From contig ONLU01000009.1 of NCBI GenBank assembly GCA_900318795.1, forward strand, positions 94,427 to 158,426: a DNA stretch of 64,000 bases, given 5' to 3'. The stretch is from an uncultured Prevotellaceae bacterium (lineage in GTDB: Bacteria; Bacteroidota; Bacteroidia; Bacteroidales; Bacteroidaceae). The notes below the pieces were generated by a model, which worked only from the letters and a program-made list of their open reading frames with translations, ran no database searches and was not told the origin of the DNA. A program made the translations under genes and the position numbers. Shown one piece after another: positions 9,408 to 18,678 of this stretch. How positions within the stretch are numbered: position 1 is the first letter of the stretch; each line of letters opens with the position of its first letter.

Positions 9408-10180
9408 TAACTGGCTGAGCAGGGTATACCTGCAGCAATCACACGGTCGCGAATGGCATCAAGCTGTTCGCGACTTGCTTTTTCCAGTCCCTGGGCTGGG
9501 GTCTCACGGTCTATGGTGTAGACCATCACCTGCTGGGGCTTGATCTGCTTGACGACTTCAAGCCACGGGGCTACATACGCCTCACTGGTGTTGTCGACGC
9601 TCTCTCCCTGACATTGGCCTCTCATAAACAGGGTCTGGATGATGATGTGGCCGTGGAAGGCTTTCATGCGCTCTATAATCTGTGGCAGGTCGTAGGTGCC
9701 ATTGGGGTGGTCTACCTTTTTTATATAGGTGGGGTCTGCGGTGTCTAGTTTCAGGATGTTGTTGTCCACGCGCATCAGGGCATCGTGCACTTGCGGACGG
9801 TGTATCATGGTGGAATTGCTCAGCACGCTGACCTTGGCACTGGGACAATACTGGTTGCGCAACTGGATGACATCGTCTACGATCTCCGCAAAGTGGGGAT
9901 GGCAGGTGGGCTCTCCATTGCCGGCAAAGGTCAGCACGTCAGGCAGTTGCCCCTGGGCTGTCATCTCCTGCAACTTGGCCTCGAGCTTGAGGGCTACCTC
10001 CTGGCGGGTAGGCATGGGCAGGGTAGGGCGGTGGTCTTCGTTGAAGCCGCACTCGCAGTAGATGCAGTCGAAACTGCACACCTTGCCGTCTGCAGGCAAC
10101 AGGTTGATGCCAAGTGAAATGCCCAGCCGGCGACTGTGAACAGGCCCGAAAATGGGCGATGGATAGATAATTGTACTCAT
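9404..10180 (-). CDS. radical SAM protein (COG0731-like Fe-S oxidoreductase)
   Basis: A 258-residue protein with CSFDCIYCECG, the CxxxCxxC iron-sulfur motif of radical SAM enzymes, and TFAGNGEPTCHPHF, the GGE-like SAM-binding motif. The start is set at the ATG at 10180, just before the conserved IYPSPIFGPVHSRRLG opening; 13 upstream codons are open but overlap the promoter. Family members are distantly related to the TYW1/MoaA group; no substrate can be named. It has its own divergent promoter facing away from ftsX and ends inside the last codons of the DUF5686 gene. Confidence 0.85.
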   Translation of the reverse strand: MSTIIYPSPIFGPVHSRRLGISLGINLLPADGKVCSFDCIYCECGFNEDHRPTLPMPTRQEVALKLEAKLQEMTAQGQLPDVLTFAGNGEPTCHPHFAEIVDDVIQLRNQYCPSAKVSVLSNSTMIHRPQVHDALMRVDNNILKLDTADPTYIKKVDHPNGTYDLPQIIERMKAFHGHIIIQTLFMRGQCQGESVDNTSEAYVAPWLEVVKQIKPQQVMVYTIDRETPAQGLEKASREQLDAIRDRVIAAGIPCSASY

Positions 10181-10188
10181 AGTGAGTG

Positions 10189-10220
10189 CAAAAATACGAT
10201 TTTTTTTTTGGAATACCAAA
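10189..10220 (-). promoter_or_regulatory. Bacteroidota-type promoter for the radical SAM gene
   Basis: Minus-strand TATTTTTG (-7 box, bases 10189-10196) lies 20 bp from a minus-strand TTTG (-33 box, 10217-10220). This is the TTTG-N19..21-TAnnTTTG pattern of the main sigma factor in this phylum. The start codon follows 9 bp downstream of the -7 box, so the leader would be very short. The -33 box overlaps the divergent ftsX promoter region. Confidence 0.65.
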
Positions 10221-10237
10221 AGAATTAGTTACCTTTG
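10207..10237 (+). promoter_or_regulatory. Bacteroidota-type promoter for ftsX
   Basis: TTTG at 10207-10210 and TACCTTTG at 10230-10237 are separated by 19 bp, a textbook spacing for the phylum. The ftsX ATG is 33 bp downstream. It overlaps the divergent promoter of the radical SAM gene, so binding at one may exclude the other. Confidence 0.75.
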
Positions 10238-10269
10238 CACGAAATTAGGTGTATTACGTCTAAAAAAAT

Positions 10270-11148
10270 ATGAGCAATAAGAAGAAAAGGCCCCGCAGCC
10301 GTCGCGGTATGCAGGCGGTGACATTGTGTATCAGTACGACTATGGTGCTGATTTTGTTGGGGTTAGTCGTGTTCTTTGTGTTGTCGGCACATAACTTGTC
10401 GGCACACATGAAGGAAAATCTCACAGTGACAGTGATGTTGAAGGACTCAGTGACGGTCAACGATGCCAAATTGTTCTGCCGCACCCTCTATCATAGGCCC
10501 TATAGCCGCAACATTGACTATATCAGCCAGGAGGAGGCTCAGCGTGAGCAGGTGAAGGAACTGGGCAGCGACCCGACGGAGTTCCTGGGGTTCAACCCCT
10601 TCCCTGCAACCCTGGAGATTCAGTTGAAGGCTGACTATGCCAACCGTGACTCGCTGAAGTGGATCACCAAGGAAATCAAAAAGGACAACCGGGTGAGCGA
10701 CATGGCCTATATGGAGGACCTGATGGATCGTGTCAACGCGAACCTTAGCCGCGTGAGCATCATCTTGCTGGTATTGGCAGTACTGCTGACGTTCGTGTCG
10801 TTCTCGCTGATTAGCAATACCGTTCGACTGAGCGTCTATGCACGACGCTTCGTCATCCACACCATGAAACTGGTGGGGGCCTCGTGGAGCTTCATCCGTC
10901 GTCCGTTCCTCAAACAGGCGGTGGGCGTGGGCATCATTGCTGCCATCCTTGCCAATGGTGTGCTGGGGGCGGGCGTCTACGGACTGTACCTCACTCAGCC
11001 TGGTGTCTCTGACATCGTGACGTGGGAGGTGCTGGCTGTCACAGCTGCAAGCGTCCTGCTGTTTGGCATCGTCATCACCATGCTGTGTGCCTGGCTGGCT
11101 GTCAACAAGTTCCTGCGCATGAAGGCCGGAGAGTTGTATAAGATTTAG
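10270..11148 (+). CDS. ftsX: cell-division ABC transporter permease FtsX
   Basis: A 292-residue membrane protein with the FtsX plan: basic N terminus, one helix (about 20-43), an extracytoplasmic domain (about 50-165), then three helices (about 170-190, 217-240, 255-277). With FtsE it controls peptidoglycan hydrolases at the division site. It starts a conserved Bacteroidota block (ftsX, DUF3098, uppP, truB, queA) in the usual order, which supports the call. No ftsE is adjacent, which is normal in this phylum. A short heptamer repeat array follows the stop codon. Confidence 0.92.
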   Translation: MSNKKKRPRSRRGMQAVTLCISTTMVLILLGLVVFFVLSAHNLSAHMKENLTVTVMLKDSVTVNDAKLFCRTLYHRPYSRNIDYISQEEAQREQVKELGSDPTEFLGFNPFPATLEIQLKADYANRDSLKWITKEIKKDNRVSDMAYMEDLMDRVNANLSRVSIILLVLAVLLTFVSFSLISNTVRLSVYARRFVIHTMKLVGASWSFIRRPFLKQAVGVGIIAAILANGVLGAGVYGLYLTQPGVSDIVTWEVLAVTAASVLLFGIVITMLCAWLAVNKFLRMKAGELYKI

Positions 11149-11216
11149 TTCAAAGTTCAAGGTTCAAGGTTCAAAGTTCAAGGTTCAATGGGCTTCGCCC
11201 AGTTCAAAGTTCAAAG
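11149..11216 (+). repeat. heptamer array with GC palindrome, array B
   Basis: Directly after the ftsX stop come tandem TTCAAAG/TTCAAGG units with one GGGCTTCGCCC palindrome in the middle. The array points with the flanking genes and lies inside the ftsX-DUF3098-uppP operon, so it must be transcribed. It could form small hairpins in the message. Confidence 0.88.
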
Positions 11217-11226
11217 TGATATAATT

Positions 11227-11466
11227 ATGGATAAGAGAGATTTTGCATTTGACAAAGTGAACTACATCCTGCTGGCTGTGGGGATGGCTGTGGTCGTCAT
11301 CGGTTTCCTGCTGATGAGCGGCTCAGGGTCTACCGAGACGGCATACGATGCTGACATCTTCAGCGCCCGTCGCATCAAGGTGGCCCCACTGGTATGCCTG
11401 ATAGGCTTTGTATCGATGATATATGCTGTAGTAAGGAGACCAAAGGATAAGGAGCGTGCCGAATGA
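11227..11466 (+). CDS. DUF3098 small membrane protein
   Basis: A 79-residue protein with two membrane helices (about 13-31 and 54-71) separated by a short loop (GSGSTETAYDADIFSARRI), matching DUF3098, which in Bacteroidota sits between ftsX and uppP. The function is unknown. The start is set at the ATG at 11227 (MDKRDFAFDK); an upstream ATG at 11188 would extend it through the repeat array and is unlikely. Its stop overlaps the uppP start (ATGA). Confidence 0.85.
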   Translation: MDKRDFAFDKVNYILLAVGMAVVVIGFLLMSGSGSTETAYDADIFSARRIKVAPLVCLIGFVSMIYAVVRRPKDKERAE

Positions 11467-12320
11467 CTTGGATAGAAACTGTTATCATCTCTATCGTAGA
11501 GGGACTGACTGAGTTCTTGCCAGTGTCTTCTACCGGACACATGATTATCACGCAGAATCTGCTGGGTATCCCTCAGGGCGACCCCTTTGTCCATGCCTTC
11601 ACGTTCATCATCCAGTTTGGTGCTATCTTGTCGGTAGTATGTCTGTACTGGAAGCGCTTTTTCGTCTTCGACCATTCACCGGCACCGGTTGGCAGCAACC
11701 TGCTCGGCAAACTGAAGCATCGCTTCCATTTCTACTGGCTGCTCATAGTGGGCGTGGTGCCTGCTGTCGTCGTGGGCCTGTTGGCCAAGAAGTCCGGACT
11801 GCTGGACTGGTTGCTGGACAGCGTGGAGGTCGTGGCGGTCATGCTGGTCGTGGGGGGTGTGTTCATGTTGTACTGCGACAAACTGTTCAATAAGGGTGAC
11901 GAGGTGAACAAGGTCAACGAACGGAGGGCCTTCAACATCGGTTTATACCAGTGCATCTCGGTCATTCCCGGCGTGTCACGCTCTATGGCGACCATCGTTG
12001 GTGGTATGACGCAGGGACTGACGCGTAAGAAGGCTGCTGAGTTCTCGTTCTTCCTGGCTGTGCCCACCATGGCAGGGGCCACCTTGCTGGACTTGCTCGA
12101 TCTGCTGAAGGAGGATGCCTCCTGGGCTACCTCTCATAATATCTCCATGCTCATCCTGGGCTGTGTGGTGTCGTTTGTCGTTGCCCTGCTGGCCATGAAG
12201 TGGTTCGTGGGCTTCCTGACAAAGTATGGCTTCAAAGCCTTTGGCTACTACCGCATCATCGTAGGAGGCATCATCATCGTATTGCTGCTCACTGGTCATT
12301 CACTTGCAATGGTTGATTAA
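11463..12320 (+). CDS. uppP: undecaprenyl-diphosphatase UppP (BacA)
   Basis: A 285-residue polytopic enzyme that dephosphorylates undecaprenyl diphosphate to recycle the lipid carrier for peptidoglycan and surface glycans. The two signature motifs are present: EGLTEFLPVSSTGHM at residues 14-28 and PGVSRS near 170. About eight membrane helices are visible. It begins within the DUF3098 stop codon and its own stop abuts the truB start, so the three genes are coupled. Confidence 0.96.
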   Translation: MTWIETVIISIVEGLTEFLPVSSTGHMIITQNLLGIPQGDPFVHAFTFIIQFGAILSVVCLYWKRFFVFDHSPAPVGSNLLGKLKHRFHFYWLLIVGVVPAVVVGLLAKKSGLLDWLLDSVEVVAVMLVVGGVFMLYCDKLFNKGDEVNKVNERRAFNIGLYQCISVIPGVSRSMATIVGGMTQGLTRKKAAEFSFFLAVPTMAGATLLDLLDLLKEDASWATSHNISMLILGCVVSFVVALLAMKWFVGFLTKYGFKAFGYYRIIVGGIIIVLLLTGHSLAMVD

Positions 12321-13034
12321 ATGGACTTCATAGAAGGCGAATTCATATCCATCAACAAACCCTACCGCATGTCGTCGTTTGGGGCTCTGGCCTATGTGCG
12401 TACCCGCCTCTCACGGGCTGTGGGGGTGCGGCGCGTGAAGATAGGTCACGCAGGGACCCTGGACCCTCTGGCTACAGGGGTGCTGATACTCTGTACGGGC
12501 AAGAAGACCAAGGAGATAGAACGCCTGCAACTCGATACCAAGGAATATACGGCAACGCTCCAACTGGGGGCTACCACTGCCAGCTACGACATGGAGCACG
12601 AGGTGAACGCAACCTTTCCTACAGAGCATATCAACCGGGAACTCATAGACCGTGTGCTGACTACGTTTGTAGGCGACATACAACAGGTGCCTCCTTCCTA
12701 TTCTGCGGTGAAGATAGGTGGTGACAGGGCCTATAAGCTGAAGCGTCAGGGTGAACAGGTGGAACTGAAAGCCAAGACCGTCCGCATCGACGAGATAGAG
12801 GTGACTGACTTCGATGCTGACCTGATGCTGCTGAGCATCCGTGTGCAGTGTGGCAAGGGTACCTATATACGCGCATTGGCACGCGACATTGGCAGGGCAC
12901 TCCAGAGTGGTGCCTACCTGACGGCTCTCTGCCGTACACGGGTGGGGAATGTGCGCATCGAAGACTGCATCACGCTGGATGACTTCCCTGACTGGCTCTC
13001 CCGTCAGGACATCGTCAGAAAGGTAAAAGAGTAA
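12321..13034 (+). CDS. truB: tRNA pseudouridine(55) synthase TruB
   Basis: A 237-residue pseudouridine synthase. GHAGTLDPLATG carries the catalytic Asp48; the later GTYIRALARDIG segment is the conserved C-terminal motif. It converts U55 to pseudouridine in the T-loop of tRNAs. It starts at the base after the uppP stop. The C-terminal PUA domain is short or missing, as in other Bacteroidota TruB proteins. Confidence 0.95.
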   Translation: MDFIEGEFISINKPYRMSSFGALAYVRTRLSRAVGVRRVKIGHAGTLDPLATGVLILCTGKKTKEIERLQLDTKEYTATLQLGATTASYDMEHEVNATFPTEHINRELIDRVLTTFVGDIQQVPPSYSAVKIGGDRAYKLKRQGEQVELKAKTVRIDEIEVTDFDADLMLLSIRVQCGKGTYIRALARDIGRALQSGAYLTALCRTRVGNVRIEDCITLDDFPDWLSRQDIVRKVKE

Positions 13035-13084
13035 ATAGCGTAATAAATCGTAAATAGTAAATCGTAAAATACTAAATAACATAG

Positions 13085-14227
13085 ATGAAACTCTCACAAT
13101 TCAGATTTAAAATGCCTGTTGAGTGTCTGGCATTGGAACCGCCTCACAAGGTTTTTGAGAACGAAGACGGCACAGTGGACAAGGTCTATCGTCGTGACGA
13201 ATGTCGTATGATGGTCATTCACCGCAAGAGTGAGACGATAGATATGTATGCCAAGGATGCTGAGGGCAAAGACACAGACCAGTTCCTGCTCTTCCGTGAC
13301 ATCATCAACTACTTCGATGATGGTGATGTCATGGTGCTCAACGATTCCAAGGTGTTCCCTGCCCGTCTGTTCGGTACCAAGGAGAAGACGGATGCCAAGA
13401 TTGAGGTGTTCCTGCTGCGTGAACTGAATGAAGACCTTCGACTCTGGGATGTGCTGGTAGAACCGGCTCGTAAGATCCGTATTGGCAACAAGCTCTTCTT
13501 CGAGGAGGACGGTCCCATGGTGGCTGAGGTCATTGACAATACCACCAGCCGTGGACGCACGCTGCGCTTCCTCTACGACTGTCCGCACGACGAGTTCAAA
13601 CGCGAACTGTATGCGCTGGGCTCTGCTCCCCTGCCGCGTTACATCATCAACCAGCGCGACGTCATGCCGGAAGATACGGAAAACTTCCAGACCATCTATG
13701 CCAAAAACGAAGGGGCTGTCACTGCACCGGCTGCAGGACTGCACTTCAGTCGTGAACTGATGAAGCGCCTGGAGATACGTGGTGTCAATTTCTCCTTCCT
13801 GACCGTACACTGTGGCTTGGGGACTTTCGACACCATCGAGGTGGAGGACCTGACCAAGCACAAGATGAGCTCTGAGCAGATGATCATCAATGCTGAGGCC
13901 TGCCAGGTGGTCAACAAAGCCCGCAAGGAGGGCCATCACATCTGTGTCGTGGGTGTCAGTGCCTTGCGGGCCTGCGAGACGGCAGTAGGTACTGACGGAA
14001 TGCTCAAGGAGTTTGAAGGCTGGACTAACCGCTTCATCTTCCCTCCCTACGATTTCGGACTGGCTGACTCGATGGTGGCCAACTTCTACCATCCGGAGTC
14101 TACCATGCTCATGGCTACTGCTGCCTTTGGTGGCTACGACCTCGTCATGAAGGCTTACGACCTGGCTGTGGAGAAAGGCTATAAGTTTGGCTGCTATGGC
14201 GATGCTATGCTGATATTGGACGATTAA
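13085..14227 (+). CDS. queA: S-adenosylmethionine:tRNA ribosyltransferase-isomerase QueA
   Basis: A 380-residue enzyme of queuosine synthesis that transfers and rearranges the ribosyl group of SAM onto 7-aminomethyl-7-deazaguanine in tRNA. The motifs [29 protein letters not shown] and HCGLGTF are the QueA family core. It is about 30 residues longer than many homologues because of extra sequence in the first 85 residues, in line with the phylum. The 50-bp spacer before it is AT-rich and contains GTAAATC/GTAAATA heptamer-like units. Confidence 0.95.
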   Translation: MKLSQFRFKMPVECLALEPPHKVFENEDGTVDKVYRRDECRMMVIHRKSETIDMYAKDAEGKDTDQFLLFRDIINYFDDGDVMVLNDSKVFPARLFGTKEKTDAKIEVFLLRELNEDLRLWDVLVEPARKIRIGNKLFFEEDGPMVAEVIDNTTSRGRTLRFLYDCPHDEFKRELYALGSAPLPRYIINQRDVMPEDTENFQTIYAKNEGAVTAPAAGLHFSRELMKRLEIRGVNFSFLTVHCGLGTFDTIEVEDLTKHKMSSEQMIINAEACQVVNKARKEGHHICVVGVSALRACETAVGTDGMLKEFEGWTNRFIFPPYDFGLADSMVANFYHPESTMLMATAAFGGYDLVMKAYDLAVEKGYKFGCYGDAMLILDD

Positions 14228-14241
14228 GACCTGATGACAAG

Positions 14242-14826
14242 ATGCATGAGGTGTATTTGGGCCTGGGTAGCAATCTGGGCGATAGGGAACAGCAGCTCAG
14301 ACAGGCCGTCCGTCTCGTAGACGAACGGGTGGGCAGGGTGGTGCGACAGTCGTCTTTCATCCAGACGGAGCCCTGGGGCTTCCAGTCTGAACACCTGTTC
14401 CTCAATGCGGCCATCTGCTGCCTGACCGACAAGACCCCACGCGAGGTGCTCCAGCTGACGCAACAGATAGAGCGTGACCTGGGAAAAACCAAAGCCCACG
14501 CCACCCATCATCCCTCATCCATCTTCCATCTTCCATCTTCCATCTTACATCATCCCTCATCCATCTTCCATCATCCCTCTTCCATCTTACATCATCCTTC
14601 TTCCATCTTCCATCATCCCTCTTCCATCTTCCATCTTCCATCTTCCATCTTACATCTTACATCCCCCCTCATCCATCACGACCGCCCCATAGACATAGAC
14701 ATCCTGCTCTACGATGACTGGAAGGTCGATGAGCCCGACTTGAAGATACCTCATCCGTTGATGCACCAGCGCGACTTCGTGATGATACCTCTCAAAGAGA
14801 TTTTGACAGAACAAACTAACCCTTAA
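14242..14826 (+). CDS. folK: dihydropterin pyrophosphokinase FolK with an in-frame repeat insertion
   Basis: A HPPK protein (HPPK makes the 6-hydroxymethyl-dihydropterin diphosphate used for folate). The N-terminal YLGLGSNLGDR, the ETEPWGF-like TEPWGFQSEHLFLNA, and the C-terminal DRPIDIDILLYD with the two magnesium-binding aspartates are all present. Between residues of the LGKTK helix and DRPID lie about 55 residues of HHPSSIFH-type repeats encoded by heptamer DNA repeats (14507-14672). Without this insert the protein would be about 140 residues, close to small HPPKs. The insert sits in the flexible catalytic loop region. Whether the enzyme still works cannot be told from sequence. Confidence 0.88.
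   Translation: MHEVYLGLGSNLGDREQQLRQAVRLVDERVGRVVRQSSFIQTEPWGFQSEHLFLNAAICCLTDKTPREVLQLTQQIERDLGKTKAHATHHPSSIFHLPSSILHHPSSIFHHPSSILHHPSSIFHHPSSIFHLPSSILHLTSPLIHHDRPIDIDILLYDDWKVDEPDLKIPHPLMHQRDFVMIPLKEILTEQTNP
14507..14672 (+). repeat. CATCTTC-type heptamer tandem array inside folK
   Basis: About 24 units of a 7-bp repeat (CATCTTC, CATCTTA, CATCATC, CCTCATC variants). The period of seven makes every three units a 21-bp, seven-codon block, so both strands stay open. The sequence differs from the TTCAAGG arrays but shares their 7-bp period. Reverse-orientation relatives (GATGTCT, GATGTAA and similar) occur at 24028-24110 and 27463-27505. Confidence 0.9.
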
Positions 14827-14841
14827 ACAAACAAAACTGAT

Positions 14842-16359
14842 ATGAAAAAACAAATCATCCTCCTGCTGTTAGGCATTACTCTGACTGCCTCAGCCCAGAA
14901 GCACACTGCTCGTCATGCAAGCGACAAAGGTAAGCCCTGTGCCAAATGTGACAATCCCTACAAGCGCTACACCCAGGATCTGCCCTTCCAGATGCCGGAG
15001 GTTGCGGCGCCCCAGTTCCCTGACCGTAAGGTCAATCTGAAGGACTTTGGTGCTATTGGCGATGGCATCACCCTCAATACCGAGGCTTTTGCCAAGGCCA
15101 TCGATGCCCTGAGTGCCCAGGGTGGTGGCAAACTGGTGGTACCTGCTGGCGTGTGGTTCACAGGTCCCATCCAACTCAAGTCTAACATCAACCTCCACCT
15201 GAAGGTGGGTGCTGTCATCCTCTTCTCGGGCGACGACAAGCTGTACCCCATCATCAAGACCTCGTTCGAGGGACTCGACACGCGTCGCTGCCAGTCTCCG
15301 CTGTCTGCCAACGGTTGCGAGAATATTGCCATCACCGGTCATGGCGTGATTGACGGCAATGGTCAGTACTGGCGGCCTGTCAAGAAGTCGAAGATGACCG
15401 ACAACCAGTGGAAGGAAGTGCTCTCGCGCCCTGGGGGTGTGGAGTCGAAGAAGGGCTACTGGGTGCCCTCTCAGGGCTATGCTGATGCGGAGAAGAATGC
15501 TGACATGAACGTGGTCAAGGCTTCGTCAGAGGCTGAGTGGAACAACTACAAGCGCTTCTTGCGTCCTGTCATGATCAGCCTGGTCAACTGTAAGAACGTC
15601 CTGCTGCAAGGGGTCATCTTCCAGAACTCTCCCGCTTGGAACATCCATCCGCTGATGTGCGAGAATATCATATTGGATAATGTACTCGCGCGCAACCCGG
15701 CATACGCACAGAATGGTGATGCCCTCGACCTGGAGTCGTGCAAGAATGCGCTCATCGTCAACTCAAAGTTCGATGCGGGCGACGATGGCATCTGCATCAA
15801 GAGTGGTAAGGATGCTGACGGTCGTCGTCGGGGACGTCCCTGCGAGAATGTGGTGGTCGACGGATGTACGGTCTTCGCTGGCCATGGTGGTTTCGTAGTG
15901 GGCTCTGAGATGAGTGGTGGTGTCCGTAACATCCTGGTGAAGAGCTGTCAGTTCCTGGGCACTGATGTGGGCCTGCGCTTCAAGTCTACCCGTGGACGTG
16001 GTGGTATCGTGGAGAATATCTTCATCCGTGACATCTCCATGACGGACATCAAGACCGATGCCATCACCTTCAACATGTACTATGGTGGCAAGTCGGTGGC
16101 TGAGATGCTGGCTGATGGTGACAATCCTGACAACACCACCAAGGCTCCTGTGACTGAGGAGACTCCCATCTTCCGCAACATCGATATTCAGGATGTGGTC
16201 TGCAATGGTGCCGGACGTGCCATGGAGTTCAATGGCCTGCCTGAGATGCCTATCCAGGGCATCAACCTGAAGAACATTGTCATCAAGGCTAAGAAGGATG
16301 CTACCTTCACCAATGCTGAGAACATCACCAAGAAGAATGTACACGTCACGATTGAATAA
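14842..16359 (+). CDS. glycoside hydrolase family 28 (polygalacturonase-like), exported
   Basis: A 505-residue protein with a signal peptide (1-18, ending ASAQ) and a right-handed beta-helix. GH28 motifs are present in order: NGDALDLES (for NTD), GDDGICI (catalytic aspartate pair), AGHGGFVVGSE (GHG) and LRFKSTRGRGG (for RIK). Predicted to hydrolyse galacturonan or rhamnogalacturonan linkages in the periplasm or at the surface. It lies 15 bp after folK but is functionally unrelated. There is no SusC/SusD pair nearby, so it is not in a classical polysaccharide utilisation locus. Confidence 0.88.
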   Translation: MKKQIILLLLGITLTASAQKHTARHASDKGKPCAKCDNPYKRYTQDLPFQMPEVAAPQFPDRKVNLKDFGAIGDGITLNTEAFAKAIDALSAQGGGKLVVPAGVWFTGPIQLKSNINLHLKVGAVILFSGDDKLYPIIKTSFEGLDTRRCQSPLSANGCENIAITGHGVIDGNGQYWRPVKKSKMTDNQWKEVLSRPGGVESKKGYWVPSQGYADAEKNADMNVVKASSEAEWNNYKRFLRPVMISLVNCKNVLLQGVIFQNSPAWNIHPLMCENIILDNVLARNPAYAQNGDALDLESCKNALIVNSKFDAGDDGICIKSGKDADGRRRGRPCENVVVDGCTVFAGHGGFVVGSEMSGGVRNILVKSCQFLGTDVGLRFKSTRGRGGIVENIFIRDISMTDIKTDAITFNMYYGGKSVAEMLADGDNPDNTTKAPVTEETPIFRNIDIQDVVCNGAGRAMEFNGLPEMPIQGINLKNIVIKAKKDATFTNAENITKKNVHVTIE

Positions 16360-16380
16360 GCGACGAAGGGTGTTGAAAAT

Positions 16381-16412
16381 AATAAAGCCTCGCAGTGTTG
16401 CGAGGCTTTATT
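16381..16412. terminator. bidirectional intrinsic terminator between GH28 gene and rpsO
   Basis: A perfect 14-bp stem (AATAAAGCCTCGCA paired with its complement at 16399-16412) with a 4-nt loop. A-rich and T-rich flanks give a U-tract on either strand. It lies between two convergent genes and can end transcription from both sides. Confidence 0.9.
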
Positions 16413-16431
16413 GTTGTTTGCTGACCGTTGC

Positions 16432-16701
16432 TTACTTACGCAGGCCAAGAGCCTTGATGAGTGAACGATAGCGGTTGATGTCCTTGTTGTAGAGATACTT
16501 CAGGAGCTTGCGGCGACGACCTACCATCTTGGTCAGTGCACGAGCGGTTCCGAAGTCCTTGTGGTTCTTCTTCAGGTGCTCGGTGAGGTGCTGAATACGA
16601 TAGGTGAACAGGGCCACCTGGCTTTCTACTGAACCAGTGTCCTGGGCGTCCTTGCCATACTGGCCGAAGATCTCTGTCTTCTTTGCTGAATCCAAATACA
16701 T
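16432..16701 (-). CDS. rpsO: 30S ribosomal protein S15
   Basis: An 89-residue S15, which binds 16S rRNA helices in the platform of the small subunit. GSVESQVALFTYRI, HLKKNHKDFGT and GRRRKLLKYL are family signatures. The start is the ATG at 16701 (MYLDSAKK); the open frame continues upstream for 51 codons through the promoter and is not coding there. A strong promoter lies about 90 bp upstream, leaving a leader that could host the usual S15 autoregulation, but no specific structure was recognised. Confidence 0.97.
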   Translation of the reverse strand: MYLDSAKKTEIFGQYGKDAQDTGSVESQVALFTYRIQHLTEHLKKNHKDFGTARALTKMVGRRRKLLKYLYNKDINRYRSLIKALGLRK

Positions 16702-16793
16702 GTTGTTTGATGAATTTAAAATGATTACTAAATATACATCTTTCAGATGCCTTCCACGCTCATCAGTTGTGGGCACATCGTCAAATGCGGCTG

Positions 16794-16825
16794 CAAAGGT
16801 ACGAATTTTTGCGTAATTCTGCAAA
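16794..16825 (-). promoter_or_regulatory. promoter for rpsO
   Basis: Minus-strand TACCTTTG (16794-16801) with TTTG (16822-16825) 20 bp upstream, the standard spacing for the phylum. It diverges from the typA promoter next to it. Confidence 0.75.
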
Positions 16826-16843
16826 TATTTCATGGAAAATTCG

Positions 16844-16851
16844 TACCTTTG
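16844..16851 (+). promoter_or_regulatory. -7 box for typA
   Basis: TACCTTTG, 25 bp before the typA ATG. No exact TTTG is seen 19-21 bp upstream, so only the -7 box is supported. Confidence 0.6.
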
Positions 16852-16875
16852 CACCCGATTTTACGTAAAAGACTT

Positions 16876-18678
16876 ATGCAGGATATCAGAAACATTGCAA
16901 TTATTGCGCATGTAGACCACGGCAAGACGACGCTCGTGGACAAGATGATGCTGGCAGGAAACTTGTTCCGTGAGGGACAGAATCTGTCGAGCCAGGTGTT
17001 GGACGCCAATGACTTGGAGCGCGAACGTGGCATCACCATTCTTTCAAAGAATGTTAGTATTAATTGGAAAGGAACAAAAATCAATATCATCGACACCCCG
17101 GGCCACTCTGACTTTGGTGGCGAGGTGGAGCGCGTGCTCAACATGGCAGACGGTTGTCTGCTCTTGGTCGATGCTTTCGAGGGCCCCATGCCTCAGACGC
17201 GCTTCGTGCTGCAGAAGGCGCTCCAGATTGGCCTCAAGCCCATTGTGGTGGTCAACAAGGTGGACAAGCCCAACTGCCGCCCCGAGGAGGTCTACGAGAT
17301 GGTGTTCGACCTCATGTTCTCGCTGAATGCCACCGAGGACCAGCTGGACTTCCCCGTCGTCTATGGTTCTGCCAAGAACGGCTGGATGGGCGAGGATTGG
17401 CAGAAGCCTACTACCGACATCACTTACCTCTTGGACAAGATTGTCGAGGTGATTCCTGCCCCCAAACAGTTGGAGGGTACACCGCAGATGCTCATCACGT
17501 CGCTCGACTACTCCAGCTATACGGGACGTATTGCCGTGGGACGCGTGCATCGTGGACAACTGAAGGATGGCCAGCAGGTCACCATCGCTCATCGTGATGG
17601 TTCCATGGAGAAGACCAAGATCAAGGAGCTCCACATCTTCGATGGGATGGGTCATGTCCGTACCGACCAGGTCGACTGTGGGGACATCTGTGCAGTCATT
17701 GGTCTGGAGAAGTTCGAGATTGGCGATACCATCTGTGACATCGAGCATCCCGAGCCTCTGCCGCCTATCGCTATTGACGAGCCTACCATGTCCATGCTGT
17801 TTACCATCAACGACTCTCCGTTCTTCGGTAAGGAGGGTAAGTTTGTGACCTCTCGTCATATCAACGACCGCCTGGAGAAGGAACTGGAGAAGAACCTGGC
17901 ACTGCGTGTGGCTCCTTACGAGGATGCTACCGACCGCTGGATTGTCTCGGGTCGTGGTGTGCTGCACCTGAGCGTGCTCATCGAGACCATGCGTCGCGAG
18001 GGCTATGAACTGCAGGTGGGTCAGCCGCAGGTCATCTATAAGGAGATAGACGGTCAGAAGTGCGAACCCATCGAGGAACTCACCATCAACGTCCCGGAGG
18101 AGTTTGCCTCTAAGATGATTGACATGGTGACTCGTCGCAAGGGTGAGATGACGTCCATGGAGAGCCAGGGCGAGCGTACCAATATCGAGTTCGACATCCC
18201 CTCGCGTGGCATCATCGGACTGCGTACCAATGTGCTCACTGCCAGCCAGGGCGAGGCCATCATGGCTCACCGCTTCAAGGAGTATCAGCCCTACAAGGGT
18301 GAGATCGAGCGTCGTGTCAATGGTTCCATGATAGCGCTGGAGACGGGCAATGCCTTTGCCTATGCCATCGATAAGCTGCAGGACCGTGGCAAGTTCTTCA
18401 TCGATCCGGGTGAGGATGTCTATATGGGTCAGGTGGTAGGTGAGCATGTCCACGACAACGACCTCGTGGTCAACGTCTGCAAGGCCAAGCAGCTCACCAA
18501 CGTTCGTGCCTCGGGTACGGACGACAAGGCGCGCATCATCCCCAAGGTCGTCATGTCATTGGAGGAGTGTCTGGAGTATATCAAGGAGGACGAACTCGTA
18601 GAGGTCACGCCCAAGTCCATGCGCATGCGTAAGATCATCCTCGACCACGACCAGCGCAAAAAAGCCAGCCGCGCGTAA
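16876..18678 (+). CDS. typA: ribosome-associated GTPase TypA/BipA
   Basis: A 600-residue translational GTPase of the EF-G family. G1 is HVDHGKT (residues 10-16), G2 RGIT, G3 DTPGH and G4 NKVD; the C-terminal half contains the BipA-specific domain. It binds ribosomes and is linked to stress and cold growth in other bacteria. The start is the ATG at 16876 (MQDIRNIAI), downstream of the -7 box; 43 upstream codons are open by chance. The stop codon runs straight into repeat array C. Confidence 0.96.
   Translation: MQDIRNIAIIAHVDHGKTTLVDKMMLAGNLFREGQNLSSQVLDANDLERERGITILSKNVSINWKGTKINIIDTPGHSDFGGEVERVLNMADGCLLLVDAFEGPMPQTRFVLQKALQIGLKPIVVVNKVDKPNCRPEEVYEMVFDLMFSLNATEDQLDFPVVYGSAKNGWMGEDWQKPTTDITYLLDKIVEVIPAPKQLEGTPQMLITSLDYSSYTGRIAVGRVHRGQLKDGQQVTIAHRDGSMEKTKIKELHIFDGMGHVRTDQVDCGDICAVIGLEKFEIGDTICDIEHPEPLPPIAIDEPTMSMLFTINDSPFFGKEGKFVTSRHINDRLEKELEKNLALRVAPYEDATDRWIVSGRGVLHLSVLIETMRREGYELQVGQPQVIYKEIDGQKCEPIEELTINVPEEFASKMIDMVTRRKGEMTSMESQGERTNIEFDIPSRGIIGLRTNVLTASQGEAIMAHRFKEYQPYKGEIERRVNGSMIALETGNAFAYAIDKLQDRGKFFIDPGEDVYMGQVVGEHVHDNDLVVNVCKAKQLTNVRASGTDDKARIIPKVVMSLEECLEYIKEDELVEVTPKSMRMRKIILDHDQRKKASRA

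Noticed and set aside
14402-14641. Minus-strand frame inside folK (DGRWKRDD repeats)
   Set aside because: It is the antisense of the heptamer array, which is open on both strands because of its composition.
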